Below are positions 1 to 9,041 of a stretch of 64,000 nt of DNA, piece by piece (the stretch's first letter is position 1; the number at the start of each line of letters is the position of its first letter). The notes under the pieces were generated by a model. The model was given only the letters and a program-made list of their open reading frames with translations. It ran no database searches and was not told where the DNA came from. The stretch comes from Haloarchaeobius sp. FL176 (GTDB lineage: Archaea > Halobacteriota > Halobacteria > Halobacteriales > Natrialbaceae). The position numbers and the translations under genes are program-made. Where the stretch lies: contig NZ_JANJYH010000004.1 in the NCBI RefSeq assembly GCF_024609245.1, forward strand, positions 62,001 to 126,000, given 5' to 3'.

Positions 1-161
1 TTCTCTCACGACGACGCCTCGACAACGGAGCACGGGACCGCACCGTTCTCCGACGTTCCACAGCCGGCGAAACTCCAGAGCGTGCGCCAGCGATGCGAAA
101 CGGGGGCGGCCGTGCGGTCACGGAGGCCCGCCTCGTGTTCTGACGAGAGAGACCGTTCGTG

Positions 162-1499
162 TCAGAACGGCGGGACGATGTACGCGTCGGTGGGCGTCGC
201 CAGTTCAAGCACGCCCAGCACGAGGGTCCCGAGTACGGCCAGGAGGACGACGGTCCGAACCGACCACAGCCACAGCGTCGAGAGGTCCGGCAACCCCTCG
301 GCTCCCTGGCGGACCTCGTCGACGGCGTCCCGCGCGACTATCCAACCGACGAAGAAGACGACGAGAAACACCGTCAGCGGGAGAAAGAGGTTCACTGCGA
401 TGGCGTCGAACCAGCTGAGCCAGTCGGTGTCCCACGCCGACGGGACTCCCAGAACGAACAGTACGAGGCCGAGGCCGCTGGCGACGACGGGTCGGGAAGC
501 GTCGTAGGTATCGACGAGATAGGAGACGACCACTTCCAGTAACGAGATCGAACTCGACAGCGACGCGATGAGGACGATGGAGAAGAAGACGACCCCGACG
601 ACTCCCCCGAAGGGGAGCTCCCCCAGCGCGGTCGGGACCGAGATGAAGATCGCACCCGGACCGGCCGTGTCCGGCGAGACACCCTCGGCGAACAGGAGCG
701 GAAAGACGATCAGCCCGGCGAGGACCCCCACGAACGTGTTGAACGCGGCGATGGTCGCGCCGTCGACGACCAGGTTGTCGTCCTCACCGATGTACGAGGC
801 GTACGTGATCATGACCGAGAACCCCAGCGACAGCGAGAACAGCGCCTGCCCGACGGCAGCGGGAACGATGCTCCCGAAGTTCGCGACCAGCACCTCGACG
901 TCAGGCGCGAGGAAGTACGCGAACCCCTCGCCGGCGTTCGGCAGCGTCGCCCCGAACACTGCGAGTCCCATCATCAGGACCACGACGCTGGGGACCATGA
1001 ACTTCGTCGCCAGCTCGATGCCGTCTTCGACACCGAGGGCAACGATACCGACGGTCAGAGCCAGGAAGACAGCGTGGAGCACCACGGCCTCGGGACCAGC
1101 CGAAACGGTCCCGAAGTACGCCGCGGGGTCGTCGACGTACCCGCCCGTGGCGCTCGCGCCGATGTACCGGAGCACCCAGCCCCCGATCACGCTGTAGTAC
1201 GACAGGACCCAGAAGCCGGTGAACACGCCCAGTGCGCCGGCAACCCTCCAGTTCGGCCGTCCGAGCCTCTCGAAGGCCGTGATCGCATTGATGTTCGCTC
1301 GGCGTCCCACGACGAACTCGGCGAGGACCGCCGGGATGCCGATCACCACGACGGCGACCAGGTACACCACCAGGAACGTCGCTCCGCCGTTCTCCGCGGT
1401 CTGGAACGGGAACCGCCAGATGTTCCCTAACCCGACTGCGCTCCCGATCGACGCCAGGAGGAATCCGATGCGTGTAGCCCAGGTCTCGCGTTCGACCAT
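162..1499 (-). CDS. SNF family sodium-dependent symporter
   Basis: Secondary transporter of the neurotransmitter:sodium symporter family, expected to import an amino acid or similar solute with Na+ across the cytoplasmic membrane. The 445-residue protein has about eleven to twelve hydrophobic segments. The first holds the family hallmark GSAVGLGNIWRFPF (about residues 18-31), the unwound TM1 that binds Na+ and substrate, followed by the conserved ENGG and GIPAVLAEFVVGRR stretches. Length matches bacterial and archaeal members. The ATG start places TM1 at the usual distance from the N terminus. The gene stands alone, and substrate cannot be told from the sequence. Confidence 0.93.
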   Translation of the reverse strand: MVERETWATRIGFLLASIGSAVGLGNIWRFPFQTAENGGATFLVVYLVAVVVIGIPAVLAEFVVGRRANINAITAFERLGRPNWRVAGALGVFTGFWVLSYYSVIGGWVLRYIGASATGGYVDDPAAYFGTVSAGPEAVVLHAVFLALTVGIVALGVEDGIELATKFMVPSVVVLMMGLAVFGATLPNAGEGFAYFLAPDVEVLVANFGSIVPAAVGQALFSLSLGFSVMITYASYIGEDDNLVVDGATIAAFNTFVGVLAGLIVFPLLFAEGVSPDTAGPGAIFISVPTALGELPFGGVVGVVFFSIVLIASLSSSISLLEVVVSYLVDTYDASRPVVASGLGLVLFVLGVPSAWDTDWLSWFDAIAVNLFLPLTVFLVVFFVGWIVARDAVDEVRQGAEGLPDLSTLWLWSVRTVVLLAVLGTLVLGVLELATPTDAYIVPPF

Positions 1500-1857
1500 C
1501 TCGCTCTACCTGGATGATAGGGGAACGAAAAACTGCCGAATTAAGGGGTGATGGAGCGTGTTAGCGGGAGACGCCCCCCTGTGTTCAGCACGACTGGCTG
1601 CACCGTGACCGTGCCTGGTCTGACGGACAGCGATAACCGAGCAGTGGGTTCGTTCTCGCCTCGTTCAGAATCGTCCGGCAGGTCCGGAAGTGACCCCGAC
1701 TGCCGGGTGCCTCGACTGCCGGGTTCTCCGTCTGCACGACCGACCAATCGCCGTACGTGAGTTGCTCTCAGCCCGGTACCGTTTCGCAACACTCAAATAT
1801 CCAAGCACAGTACTATGCTCTGTAATCCCGGACGAAGCGACGGACGGGAGACGTGTC
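1500..1857. other. Intergenic region before tRNA-Gln
   Basis: I see no convincing gene here; the open frames have arginine-rich, low-complexity translations typical of GC-rich shadow frames. A 12-bp direct repeat CGACTGCCGGGT occurs at 1697-1708 and 1713-1724. An AT-rich patch at about 1792-1800 could be the TATA element of the tRNA. Confidence 0.5.
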
Positions 1858-1930
1858 AGTCCATTGGGGTAGTGGCCAATCCTGTTGCCTTCTGGGGGCA
1901 ACGACCCTGGTTCGAATCCAGGATGGACTA
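1858..1930 (+). tRNA. tRNA-Gln (anticodon CTG)
   Basis: A full cloverleaf can be drawn. The acceptor stem AGTCCAT (1858-1864) pairs with ATGGACT (1923-1929), followed by discriminator A at 1930. The anticodon stem TTGCC/GGCAA encloses the loop TTCTGGG, giving anticodon CTG, which reads CAG. The T arm is CCTGG-TTCGAAT-CCAGG. No intron is present in the anticodon loop. CCA is not encoded. The A at position 1 fits archaeal tRNA-Gln, which is charged by the Glu-tRNA amidotransferase route. Confidence 0.95.
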
Positions 1931-2337
1931 CTTTTCACACTTTCAGACCCCCAGAGCCTGTTCTACCGGTCTACAAGTGAGCTGTACTTTCCGCCACTTT
2001 GCGGCCCGAGATACCGGCTTCGAACGAACGCGATGTGTTCTGTCAGACGGGCCCCGGGCGTTCGTCGGCCTGCCCGCCAGCGACCAGTGCCCTCCCGTTC
2101 ACGGGTTGAGTCGCCTCGGTCCTGTCCGCAGTGCCGGTGGTCGCCGTCGACATCGTTCACGGAAGCCCTGATGTCGCCCCCGACCGGGTTCGCCGGGCTC
2201 GCGCCACCGCTCGTCGTCCGCCGTCTCGGCTACGGGGCACGCAGCGAGTCGTCGGGCGGGGCGACGCCGTCCGAGCCCCCGGGTGAGTAGCGGCCTCTCC
2301 GAGCCTGTCCGGTAGAGACATCGGGATTCGATTGCCC
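1931..2337. other. Intergenic region, no supported gene
   Basis: Between the tRNA and the convergent stress-protein gene I find only short open frames with no recognisable domain or promoter. A decayed gene on the minus strand (about 2100-2290) is possible, but there is no intact frame to support it. Confidence 0.4.
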
Positions 2338-3204
2338 CTACCGGTCGAGCGGTCCCGCGAACAGACTGCGCTCCGGGTCGGAGCCCTTCCGAGCCATCGC
2401 GACCGTGTTCGGTGCCTCCTCGCGGATCGTGGCCGTTGTCGACCCGAATACGAAGCGTCGTAATCGACCCTTCTGCGGTGCGCCGATGACCGTCACGTCG
2501 TGATAGCCCGATTGCTCGATTATCTCCGACGTGACGTCGTCGTCGTCGATGATACGGGTGTCCACGTCGACCGTGTCCGGCACTCGTGCTGCGCCCGCTT
2601 CGAGCAGCGCCGTCGCTTCCGGGCGACTCAGCCTGGCGTCGCTCGGTTCGAGGACGTGCACGAGTTCGAGCCACGCCCCGGTGGCTGCAGCGACCGCACT
2701 GGCGACGTCCACGGCGGCTCCGGAGTGCTCCCCCCCAGCGATCGGGACGAGTATCGACGCGACAGACCCGGATTCGGGGCTCTCGCTGACGACGACCGTA
2801 TCACAGCCCGTGCACTTCGCGATCTGGGCCTCCAACCGCTCCGACGTATCGTCCCCGAGCACGATGGTATTGACGTGGAACCGCGCCGTCGCCGTGTCGA
2901 CCGTCTCGATGGGACTCGGCCCTGTGAGGGTCTGGCCGAGTACGTCGAGGTCGCCCAAAAGTTTGTTCCGTGCGTGCAGGACCGTCTCCGCCACGTCACG
3001 ACTCGTCTCGTACGTCGGGGTGTCGGTCCCGCTTTCGACCTCACCGATCAGTAGTTCCGTGTCCAGCGCCGTCGCAATTGCCCCAGCGATAGAGAGAACG
3101 GTCTCGGACTCCCGCTGAAAGAACGGGTACAGCGTCCGTCGCTTCGACGCGCTCGCTCCACTGCCGATCAACGGACGCTCCCGGCTGTCCGGTGAGTCAC
3201 TCAT
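2338..3204 (-). CDS. UspA-type universal stress protein
   Basis: A 288-residue protein that appears to contain two universal-stress-protein type alpha/beta domains. The C-terminal half carries the clearest signature: VASILVPIAGG at its start, ALVELVHV-like strands, and near the end VTVIGAPQKGRLRRFVFGSTT, the G-x2-G-x9-G(S/T) nucleotide-binding loop of ATP-binding Usp proteins. The start MSDSPDSRE is chosen over an upstream in-frame ATG because a TATA box (TATATG, 3233-3228 on this strand) lies about 26 nt before it, giving a leaderless mRNA. It is divergent from trkA; Usp proteins often accompany ion-transport genes in haloarchaea. What it does to transport is inference. Confidence 0.85.
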   Translation of the reverse strand: MSDSPDSRERPLIGSGASASKRRTLYPFFQRESETVLSIAGAIATALDTELLIGEVESGTDTPTYETSRDVAETVLHARNKLLGDLDVLGQTLTGPSPIETVDTATARFHVNTIVLGDDTSERLEAQIAKCTGCDTVVVSESPESGSVASILVPIAGGEHSGAAVDVASAVAAATGAWLELVHVLEPSDARLSRPEATALLEAGAARVPDTVDVDTRIIDDDDVTSEIIEQSGYHDVTVIGAPQKGRLRRFVFGSTTATIREEAPNTVAMARKGSDPERSLFAGPLDR

Positions 3205-3227
3205 CGGCCAGGTGTTTTCGGTACGGA

Positions 3228-3233
3228 CATATA
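3228..3233 (-). promoter_or_regulatory. TATA box of the UspA-like gene
   Basis: TATATG on the minus strand, centred about 26 nt before the ATG at 3204. The spacing implies transcription starting at or next to the start codon, which decides the start of this gene. Confidence 0.6.
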
Positions 3234-3458
3234 GAACTACCTCTGCTTTCATGACCGTAATTAGATCCCGAATTGTTGCGCATTCATCAAACAACACGGG
3301 TAAGAAACAGATAGGTTAAGTCTCTCCGGGATTCACACCGGGACAGACAGATGGCTCGTAGAGTTCGGTCGACGACGATCATAGACTCGAATATTTCAGG
3401 TCCACCGGGGCGACGAGTACTCCGAAACCGGCTGGCTTGGGGTGCCCAGTAACCAGCC

Positions 3459-4142
3459 ATGTACATCATCATCGTCGGGGCGGGAGACATCGGAACGCCA
3501 CTGATCGACATCGCGACTCGGTCGGGGAACGAGGTCGTCGTCATCGAGCGCGACCCCGACAAGGCCGAGCACGTCGCGGGCGAGCACGACTGTCTCGTCC
3601 TCAACGCCGACGCGACCACGAAGGAGACGATCAGCGACGCTGGAGGGGAGCAGGCCGACGCGATCATCTCGACGACGGACCAGGACGCGACGAACATCAT
3701 GGTGTGTCTCCTCGCCAAGGAGTTCGACATCCCGGCCATCCTCTCCGTCGTCCACAACCCCGAGCACATGGGGCTGTTCCGCCAGATCGGCGTGAACACG
3801 ATGCAGAACCCCCAGCAGCTCATCGCGGAGTACCTCTACCGGGCCGTTGCCCGCCCCGCCATCGTCGACTTCATGCGGATCGGCGAGGAGGCGGAGGTGT
3901 TCGAGATAGAGGTGACGCCGGACGCCCCGATTTCGGGGAAGACACTGAACGAAGCCGCCGCCTCGGGTCTCCTCGACGACGATATGCTCGTCGTGGCGAT
4001 CGAACGGAACGGGGAAGGGCACCCGATAACGCCGCGGGGGAACACCACGATAGAGGCCGGTGACCTCCTCACGGTGTACTCTGGTGTCGGGGCCGACCCG
4101 GCGGTCACGGACATCTTCGGCCACGACGAGGACCGGACGTGA
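3459..4142 (+). CDS. trkA: Trk potassium uptake protein TrkA (RCK_N-RCK_C)
   Basis: Cytoplasmic regulatory subunit of the Trk potassium uptake system; it gates TrkH after binding NAD(H) or nucleotide. The 227-residue protein has an N-terminal Rossmann domain with MYIIIVGAGDIG (GxGxxG) and an acidic residue ending strand 2 (VVVIERD), followed by an RCK_C (TrkA_C) domain at about residues 145-220 (VFEIEVTPDAPISGKTL ... GDLLTVYSG). It carries one RCK_N/RCK_C pair, half of the E. coli TrkA and normal for archaea. trkH follows after a 52-nt gap, so the two probably form one unit. Confidence 0.95.
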   Translation: MYIIIVGAGDIGTPLIDIATRSGNEVVVIERDPDKAEHVAGEHDCLVLNADATTKETISDAGGEQADAIISTTDQDATNIMVCLLAKEFDIPAILSVVHNPEHMGLFRQIGVNTMQNPQQLIAEYLYRAVARPAIVDFMRIGEEAEVFEIEVTPDAPISGKTLNEAAASGLLDDDMLVVAIERNGEGHPITPRGNTTIEAGDLLTVYSGVGADPAVTDIFGHDEDRT

Positions 4143-4194
4143 TGTGGACTGACGCGCGTGGATATCGGACGAGACGGACTCCCGGATACGAGAG

Positions 4195-5754
4195 ATGAAC
4201 GTGTCGTACGCACCTGTCGGGCGCGACGTCGGCCGCATGCTCCAGGCGCTCTCCGGACTGGTACGGATCACGATCCTCGTCGCGCTGGTCTGGGGAGAGT
4301 ACTACGTGCTGCCAGCGCTCCTGCTCTCCGCACTCGTCACGTTCGCGAGCGGTCGGCTGCTCACCCACGCCTTCCGAGACGCGTCGGACCCGGGGAAACT
4401 TCACGGGATGATGGTCGCGGCGGCCGGCTGGTTCTCCGTCGCGCTGTTCGGCTCGCTCCCGTTCTTCCTCATCGCCTGGACCATCGCTCTCGACCCGATG
4501 CTTCTGGACCCGCCGGCGCTGAGCGGCCGCGCCGCGTCGACCGTCGGCGCGTTCAGAGAACCGCTCAACGCGGTGTTCGAGTCGATGAGCGGGTTCACCG
4601 GGACCGGTCTGACGATGACCGACGACGAGTCGGCACTGCCACGGACACTGCAGTGGTGGCGAACGTTCATCGAGTGGGTCGGTGGTGTCGGCGTCATCGT
4701 CCTGACGACGGCGATTCTCGCCCGCCCGGGGAGCGGCTCGCTGACGCTGTACGAGAGCGAGGCCCGGTCGGAGAAGATACACCCGAGCATCGTCTCGACG
4801 GTCCGGACCATCTGGTGGATCTTCCTGCTGTTCACGTTCGTCTCGATACTCGTCCTCTGGCTGGCCGGGATGCCGCTGTGGGGAGCGATCAACCACGCGA
4901 TGACCGGGCTCGCCACCGGTGGGTTCTCCATCACGGACAACTCCATCGCGACCTACGAGAGCGCCGTGATCGACTTCGCGCTAGTTCCCGTGATGGTCCT
5001 CGGCAGTATCGCCTTCCCCATCCACTACCTGATACTGCAGGGCGACCTGAAAAACCTCTACACCGACCTCCAGACGCGATGGGTGTTCGGCTTCTTCGGG
5101 CTCGGCTCGGCGCTGCTCTCGGCGATGCTGTACGCGAGTGGCACCTACAGCTCCCTGTTCGACGCCGTGCGGTACGGGCTGTTCCAGTTCGTCTCCGCGA
5201 TGTCCTGTACCGGGTTCCAGACCGCGGTCGACGCGACGAACGTCGCCCTCGGGAAGTGGTCGACACAGGCACAGTTGACCGTCACGTTCGGGATGGTCGT
5301 CGGAGCCGCAGCCGGCTCGACCGTCGGCGGCATCAAGCTCATCCGACTCGCGACGCTCGTGAAGGGGATTCGGTACCGGATAATGGACGTGTTCGTCCCC
5401 GATACGGCGGTCCGACGGCTCGACATCGACGACAGGCGGCTCACCGAGGAGGAGGCGAACCGCGAGCTGGGGGAGGCAGCCATCATCTCGGTGCTCTGGT
5501 TCGTGTTCCTCGCCATGACCACGTTCGTCCTCCTGCTGGTCCTGCCCGAGAGCCAGTACACGCTGGAGAACGTCGTCTTCGAGGTCGCGAGCGCCCAGGG
5601 GAACGTCGGCCTCTCGTCCGGTATCACCGGTCCGGGCATGCCGACGGTCGGGAAGCTCTTCTTCCTGTTCAACATGTGGATCGGGCGACTGGAGATCATC
5701 CCAGTCCTCGTGTTGCTCAGAGCGTTGTTCACCCGTGGAGGGCTGTACCGATGA
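4195..5754 (+). CDS. trkH: Trk potassium transporter membrane subunit TrkH
   Basis: Potassium-translocating membrane subunit, 519 residues. The four pore loops of the SKT superfamily are visible, each with its selectivity glycine: SMSGFTGTGLT, MTGLATGGFSI, AMSCTGFQTA and SAQGNVGLSSG. It works with TrkA (upstream) to import K+, the main compatible cation of salt-in halophiles. The ATG of the next small gene overlaps the stop codon (ATGA at 5751-5754), which indicates translational coupling. Confidence 0.95.
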   Translation: MNVSYAPVGRDVGRMLQALSGLVRITILVALVWGEYYVLPALLLSALVTFASGRLLTHAFRDASDPGKLHGMMVAAAGWFSVALFGSLPFFLIAWTIALDPMLLDPPALSGRAASTVGAFREPLNAVFESMSGFTGTGLTMTDDESALPRTLQWWRTFIEWVGGVGVIVLTTAILARPGSGSLTLYESEARSEKIHPSIVSTVRTIWWIFLLFTFVSILVLWLAGMPLWGAINHAMTGLATGGFSITDNSIATYESAVIDFALVPVMVLGSIAFPIHYLILQGDLKNLYTDLQTRWVFGFFGLGSALLSAMLYASGTYSSLFDAVRYGLFQFVSAMSCTGFQTAVDATNVALGKWSTQAQLTVTFGMVVGAAAGSTVGGIKLIRLATLVKGIRYRIMDVFVPDTAVRRLDIDDRRLTEEEANRELGEAAIISVLWFVFLAMTTFVLLLVLPESQYTLENVVFEVASAQGNVGLSSGITGPGMPTVGKLFFLFNMWIGRLEIIPVLVLLRALFTRGGLYR

Positions 5755-5969
5755 GAGTCGACGAGCTCCCCGTGCTCCACCACGTCTTCGACTCCGGACC
5801 GGACGACCCGGTGTTCGATACGCTCCTCCTCGGTGGCCCGCCGCTCATCGGAGTCATCGCCGTCGTCGGCCGGGAACCCGTGTCGGTCGTGCTCGTCGTG
5901 CTCTACCTGCTGGCGTTCGCCGGCTATCTTCCCTACAAGTGGGTCAGGAACCGACGGCAGGAAGCGTAA
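5751..5969 (+). CDS. Small membrane protein coupled to TrkH
   Basis: A 72-residue protein, MRVDELPVLHHVFDSG..., whose second half is one or two hydrophobic segments (about residues 28-62) ending in a basic tail KWVRNRRQEA. Its ATG overlaps the trkH stop in the ATGA arrangement, so it is probably translated with TrkH. I recognise no family. The position suggests a small accessory subunit of the Trk channel, by analogy with small proteins of other cation transporters such as KdpF; this is inference only. Confidence 0.75.
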   Translation: MRVDELPVLHHVFDSGPDDPVFDTLLLGGPPLIGVIAVVGREPVSVVLVVLYLLAFAGYLPYKWVRNRRQEA

Positions 5970-6008
5970 ACAGAAACGGTTTGCCAGCACGGACCCAACG
6001 GGTACGGT

Positions 6009-6758
6009 ATGGACTACCGGCTGGATGAAATCGACAAGCGAATCCTCTATCATCTGGCACTCGAAGCGCGTGACACCTCAGCGCCGGACATCGCGGAGGA
6101 GGTGAACGTGTCCGCGGGGACGATCCGGAACCGGATCAACCAGTTGGAGGAGCGAGGTATCATCAGGGGCTACCACGCCGACATCGACTACGAACGGGCG
6201 GAGGGGATGCTCACGAACCGGTTCAAGTGTACGAGTGCGGCGGCCGACCGCGCGAAGCTGGCGAAGCAGATCCTCCAGATACCGGGCATCGTGAACATCC
6301 GTGAGATCATGACCGGGAAGGCCGACCTGGAGATCAAAGCGATCGGGAACGACACCCGAGACCTCACGCGTATCGGGGATGCGATCCTCGAACTGGGCGT
6401 GGAGATCGAGGACCAGGACATCATCAAGCGCGAGCACTTCCGGCCGTATCAGCCGTACGGCCCGGCCGAGACGCGACACTCGCCGTCGGTCACCGACTTC
6501 ATGAGTCTCGCCGGCGACGCCGAAATCGTCGAGCTCACGGTGCAAGAGAGGGCACCGATTACGGGAGCCACGCTTCGAGAGGCGAACGCCGATGGGCTCC
6601 TCGAGGAGGGGCTGCTCGTCGTCGCGCTCGAACGCGACGGCGAGATCCTCACGCCACACGGTGAAACACGGCTCGAATCGGGCGATCTCGTCACCATCTT
6701 CGTCCACAAGGGCCAGAGTGACCGGATCGAATCGGTGTTCGCTCCGCAGGAAGCCTGA
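6009..6758 (+). CDS. Lrp/AsnC regulator fused to an RCK_C (TrkA_C) domain
   Basis: Putative transcription regulator of the potassium block, 249 residues. Residues 1-60 form an AsnC-type winged helix (DEIDKRILYHLALEARDTSAPDIAEEVNVSAGTIR...), residues about 65-145 a ligand/oligomerisation domain, and residues about 165-245 an RCK_C domain (IVELTVQERAPITGATLREA ... GDLVTIFVHKG) like that at the end of TrkA. The start gives the usual Lrp N terminus MDYRLDEIDKRIL. RCK_C domains bind small ligands such as cyclic di-AMP in several potassium transporters, so a ligand-sensing repressor/activator of trk genes is a reasonable guess but is not shown by the sequence. Confidence 0.88.
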   Translation: MDYRLDEIDKRILYHLALEARDTSAPDIAEEVNVSAGTIRNRINQLEERGIIRGYHADIDYERAEGMLTNRFKCTSAAADRAKLAKQILQIPGIVNIREIMTGKADLEIKAIGNDTRDLTRIGDAILELGVEIEDQDIIKREHFRPYQPYGPAETRHSPSVTDFMSLAGDAEIVELTVQERAPITGATLREANADGLLEEGLLVVALERDGEILTPHGETRLESGDLVTIFVHKGQSDRIESVFAPQEA

Positions 6759-7116
6759 CGGGCCACCGCTCCTCGTGCCCCGGGTTGTGGCGTCGTGTGC
6801 CGTCCAACCGGTGAACGCTGTTCTCTATTCCTAACTCAGCACCCCTTCGATTGGCGATTGCGAACAGTTCGGCGGCCGGGTCGTCACGGCTCGCGGCGCG
6901 GAGGAGGCACCCCGGTCGGTGCGCGACGCCCTCGTCGAGCGGCTGGCCGACTGATACGGCGTGTGAGCCGGCGCCCCCGGATGCCCCATCGTGACCGCCA
7001 CCTCCGTCGTCGACCTCGACAGCACGAACACCTTTCAGGCCACCCGTCGTCAGTGTCCGGCACCGAAAGCCAATGACTGCCCACCGGGACCGGACGACTG
7101 CCAGTCGTGGTCAAGT
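6759..7116. other. Intergenic region with a possible gene remnant
   Basis: No intact gene. An open stretch at 6835-6954 (plus strand, bounded by stops, no ATG) translates to a protein-like sequence with CEQFGGRVVTARGAEEAP and ends RDALVERLAD before TGA at 6952-6954. It resembles the tail of a decayed gene, but I cannot identify the family. The rest holds the promoter of the antiporter gene. Confidence 0.35.
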
Positions 7117-9012
7117 ATGAGCGTGGCCATCGACATCATCCGGATCGTCGTCACCATCATGGGTATCGGCGTCGCCGCACAGGTGCTCGCAGACCGCCTG
7201 CAGGTCCCGAGTGTGCTCTTTCTCATCGTCTCGGGAGTGCTGGTCGGCCCGGAGGGACTGGGGCTGGTCGATCCGGACATCTTCGGGGACGCACTGCCGG
7301 CTATCGTCGGCCTGAGCGTTGCGATAATCGTCTTCGAGGGAGCGTTCCACCTCCACGTGAACCGGCTGCGTGAGGCCCCGAGGGAGACGCTCAGGCTCGT
7401 CACCGTCGGCGCGTTGCTCTCGCTGGTCGGGACGGCGCTGGTCGTTCGGTTCGCGCTCGGTACGTCGTGGGACGTGGCGCTGCTGATCGGGGCGCTGCTG
7501 GTCGCGACCGGCCCCACCGTGATCACACCGATCATGGACGTCGTCCCGGTCCGTGAACGGGTCGCGACCACGCTGGAGACCGAAGGTGTCGTCAACGACG
7601 TGACTGCCGCCATCCTCGCGCTCGTCATGTTCGAGTACGTGCTGCTCGGGTCGAGCGGCCTCCCGACGCTCGTCCAGAAGTTCACGGTGCGGCTCGGACT
7701 CGGCATCCTGGTCGGCTGTGCCGTCGCTGCCGCCGTCTGGTACCTCCTCAACCACGTGAGCCTCTCGGTCGAGAACGCGCCACAGAACGCCCGACTCGTC
7801 GTCCTCATCGCGGCTATCGGGACGTACGGGCTCGCCGAGATACTCGCCGCGGAGGCGGGTATGGCCGGCGAACTCGGCTCCGAGTCCGGTATCGCCGCCG
7901 TCGCCGCCGCCGGCTTCGTCCTCGGGAACGTCTCGCTCCCGTACCGCGAACAGATCGAGCAGTTCAAAGGCGACATCACGCTCATCGTCCTCACGTTCGT
8001 GTTCATCACCCTGGCGTCGTTGCTGACGCTCGACGACTTCCTCGCCCTCGGGCTCGGCGGGGTCGTCGCCGTCGTCGCCATCGCGGGGGTCGTCCGGCCC
8101 GCCCTCGTGTTGCTCTGTACGGTCGGTGACCGGTTCACCGTCGAGGAGCGCCTCTACCTGAGTGCGATCGGCCCGCGGGGTATCATTCCGGCGAGCGTCG
8201 CGACGCTGTTCGCACTCGAACTCCGGCCGGAGAACCCGGAAGCCGCGACGACGCTCGTGGGCGCGGTGTTCCTGGTCATCTTCGCGACCGTCGTGTTTGA
8301 AGGCGGACTAGCTCGTCATCTCGCACAGAGACTGAACGTGATTCCGATGCGAGCGATAATCGTCGGTGGGGGACGCGTCGGACGCGCCCTCGCCGAGCGA
8401 CTCGAAGACCGTGGCGAGGAGGTCCTGATACTCGATTCCGACGAGACGGCCGTCGAGCGACTCCGGCGTGACGGGTTCTCCGCCCGGCACGGAGACGGAA
8501 CGCAACGGGAGGTACTCGAGAAAACCGGCGCGGGGAACGCCAAGGTCATCGCCGCAGCGACCGCGAACGACGAGGCGAACCTGCTCATCGGCCAGCTCGC
8601 GAAGAACAGGTTCGGCGTCGACACCGTCGTCGCACGCGTCAACAGCCCCGACAACGTGGAGGCGTTCGAGAACCTCGATATCGAGGCGATATCCAGCGGG
8701 ATGTCCATCGCGTGGTCGATGGACAACGTCATCGAGCGGCCCGGCATCGCGCGCTGGATGACCGAACTGGACCGGGAGGGCGACGTCCAAGAGGTCGAGG
8801 TGACGACGGACCAGATCGTCGGGACGTCCGTCTCGGAGCTCCAGGCGGAGCTCCCCGAGGACTGTCACCTCGCGCTCATCACGCGGGACGAGAACAACCG
8901 ACTACCGCGCGCGGACGACGTCGTGACACACGGGGACCACCTGACGTTCATCGGGCGAAAGGAGGCCGTCCGGCAGGCACTCGAGTACTGTAACTCCTCG
9001 AATCTATCCTGA
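7117..9012 (+). CDS. NhaP/Kef-type cation:proton antiporter with RCK domains
   Basis: A 631-residue monovalent cation/proton antiporter with cytoplasmic regulatory domains. Residues 1-400 form about twelve TM helices with CPA1 features: the ATGPTVITP loop, the TEGVVNDVTA segment holding the Asn-Asp pair expected to bind ion and proton, and GPRGIIPASV. A Rossmann RCK_N domain follows (MRAIIVGGGRVGRALAERL, about residue 410) and then an RCK_C domain (about 550-625). I start at MSVAIDIIRIVV, directly before TM1; the frame extends 42 codons further but that stretch is not protein-like. Together with TrkAH and the Lrp-RCK_C protein it makes a K+/Na+/pH homeostasis cluster. Confidence 0.92.
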   Translation: MSVAIDIIRIVVTIMGIGVAAQVLADRLQVPSVLFLIVSGVLVGPEGLGLVDPDIFGDALPAIVGLSVAIIVFEGAFHLHVNRLREAPRETLRLVTVGALLSLVGTALVVRFALGTSWDVALLIGALLVATGPTVITPIMDVVPVRERVATTLETEGVVNDVTAAILALVMFEYVLLGSSGLPTLVQKFTVRLGLGILVGCAVAAAVWYLLNHVSLSVENAPQNARLVVLIAAIGTYGLAEILAAEAGMAGELGSESGIAAVAAAGFVLGNVSLPYREQIEQFKGDITLIVLTFVFITLASLLTLDDFLALGLGGVVAVVAIAGVVRPALVLLCTVGDRFTVEERLYLSAIGPRGIIPASVATLFALELRPENPEAATTLVGAVFLVIFATVVFEGGLARHLAQRLNVIPMRAIIVGGGRVGRALAERLEDRGEEVLILDSDETAVERLRRDGFSARHGDGTQREVLEKTGAGNAKVIAAATANDEANLLIGQLAKNRFGVDTVVARVNSPDNVEAFENLDIEAISSGMSIAWSMDNVIERPGIARWMTELDREGDVQEVEVTTDQIVGTSVSELQAELPEDCHLALITRDENNRLPRADDVVTHGDHLTFIGRKEAVRQALEYCNSSNLS

Positions 9013-9041
9013 CGGGGGAGGCAGCAGCAACCGCCGAGCCG

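Noticed and set aside
3-143. Possible 3' end of a plus-strand gene running into the window (frame 3, ending RAVTEARLVF before TGA at 141-143)
   Set aside because: Only 46 codons, Arg-rich and without a recognisable domain; GC-rich shadow frames look similar, so I did not annotate it.
1697-1724. 12-bp direct repeat CGACTGCCGGGT as an attachment site next to tRNA-Gln
   Set aside because: It lies about 130 nt upstream of the tRNA, does not match the tRNA 3' end, and no integrase or second copy flanks an island in the window.
2099-2674. Long minus-strand open frame overlapping the end of the UspA-like gene
   Set aside because: Arg-rich translation in a frame shadowing a clearly coding gene.
4158-5969. 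603-codon open frame covering trkH in another frame
   Set aside because: Shadow of trkH; only its last 72 codons, from the ATG at 5751, are protein-like and are annotated.
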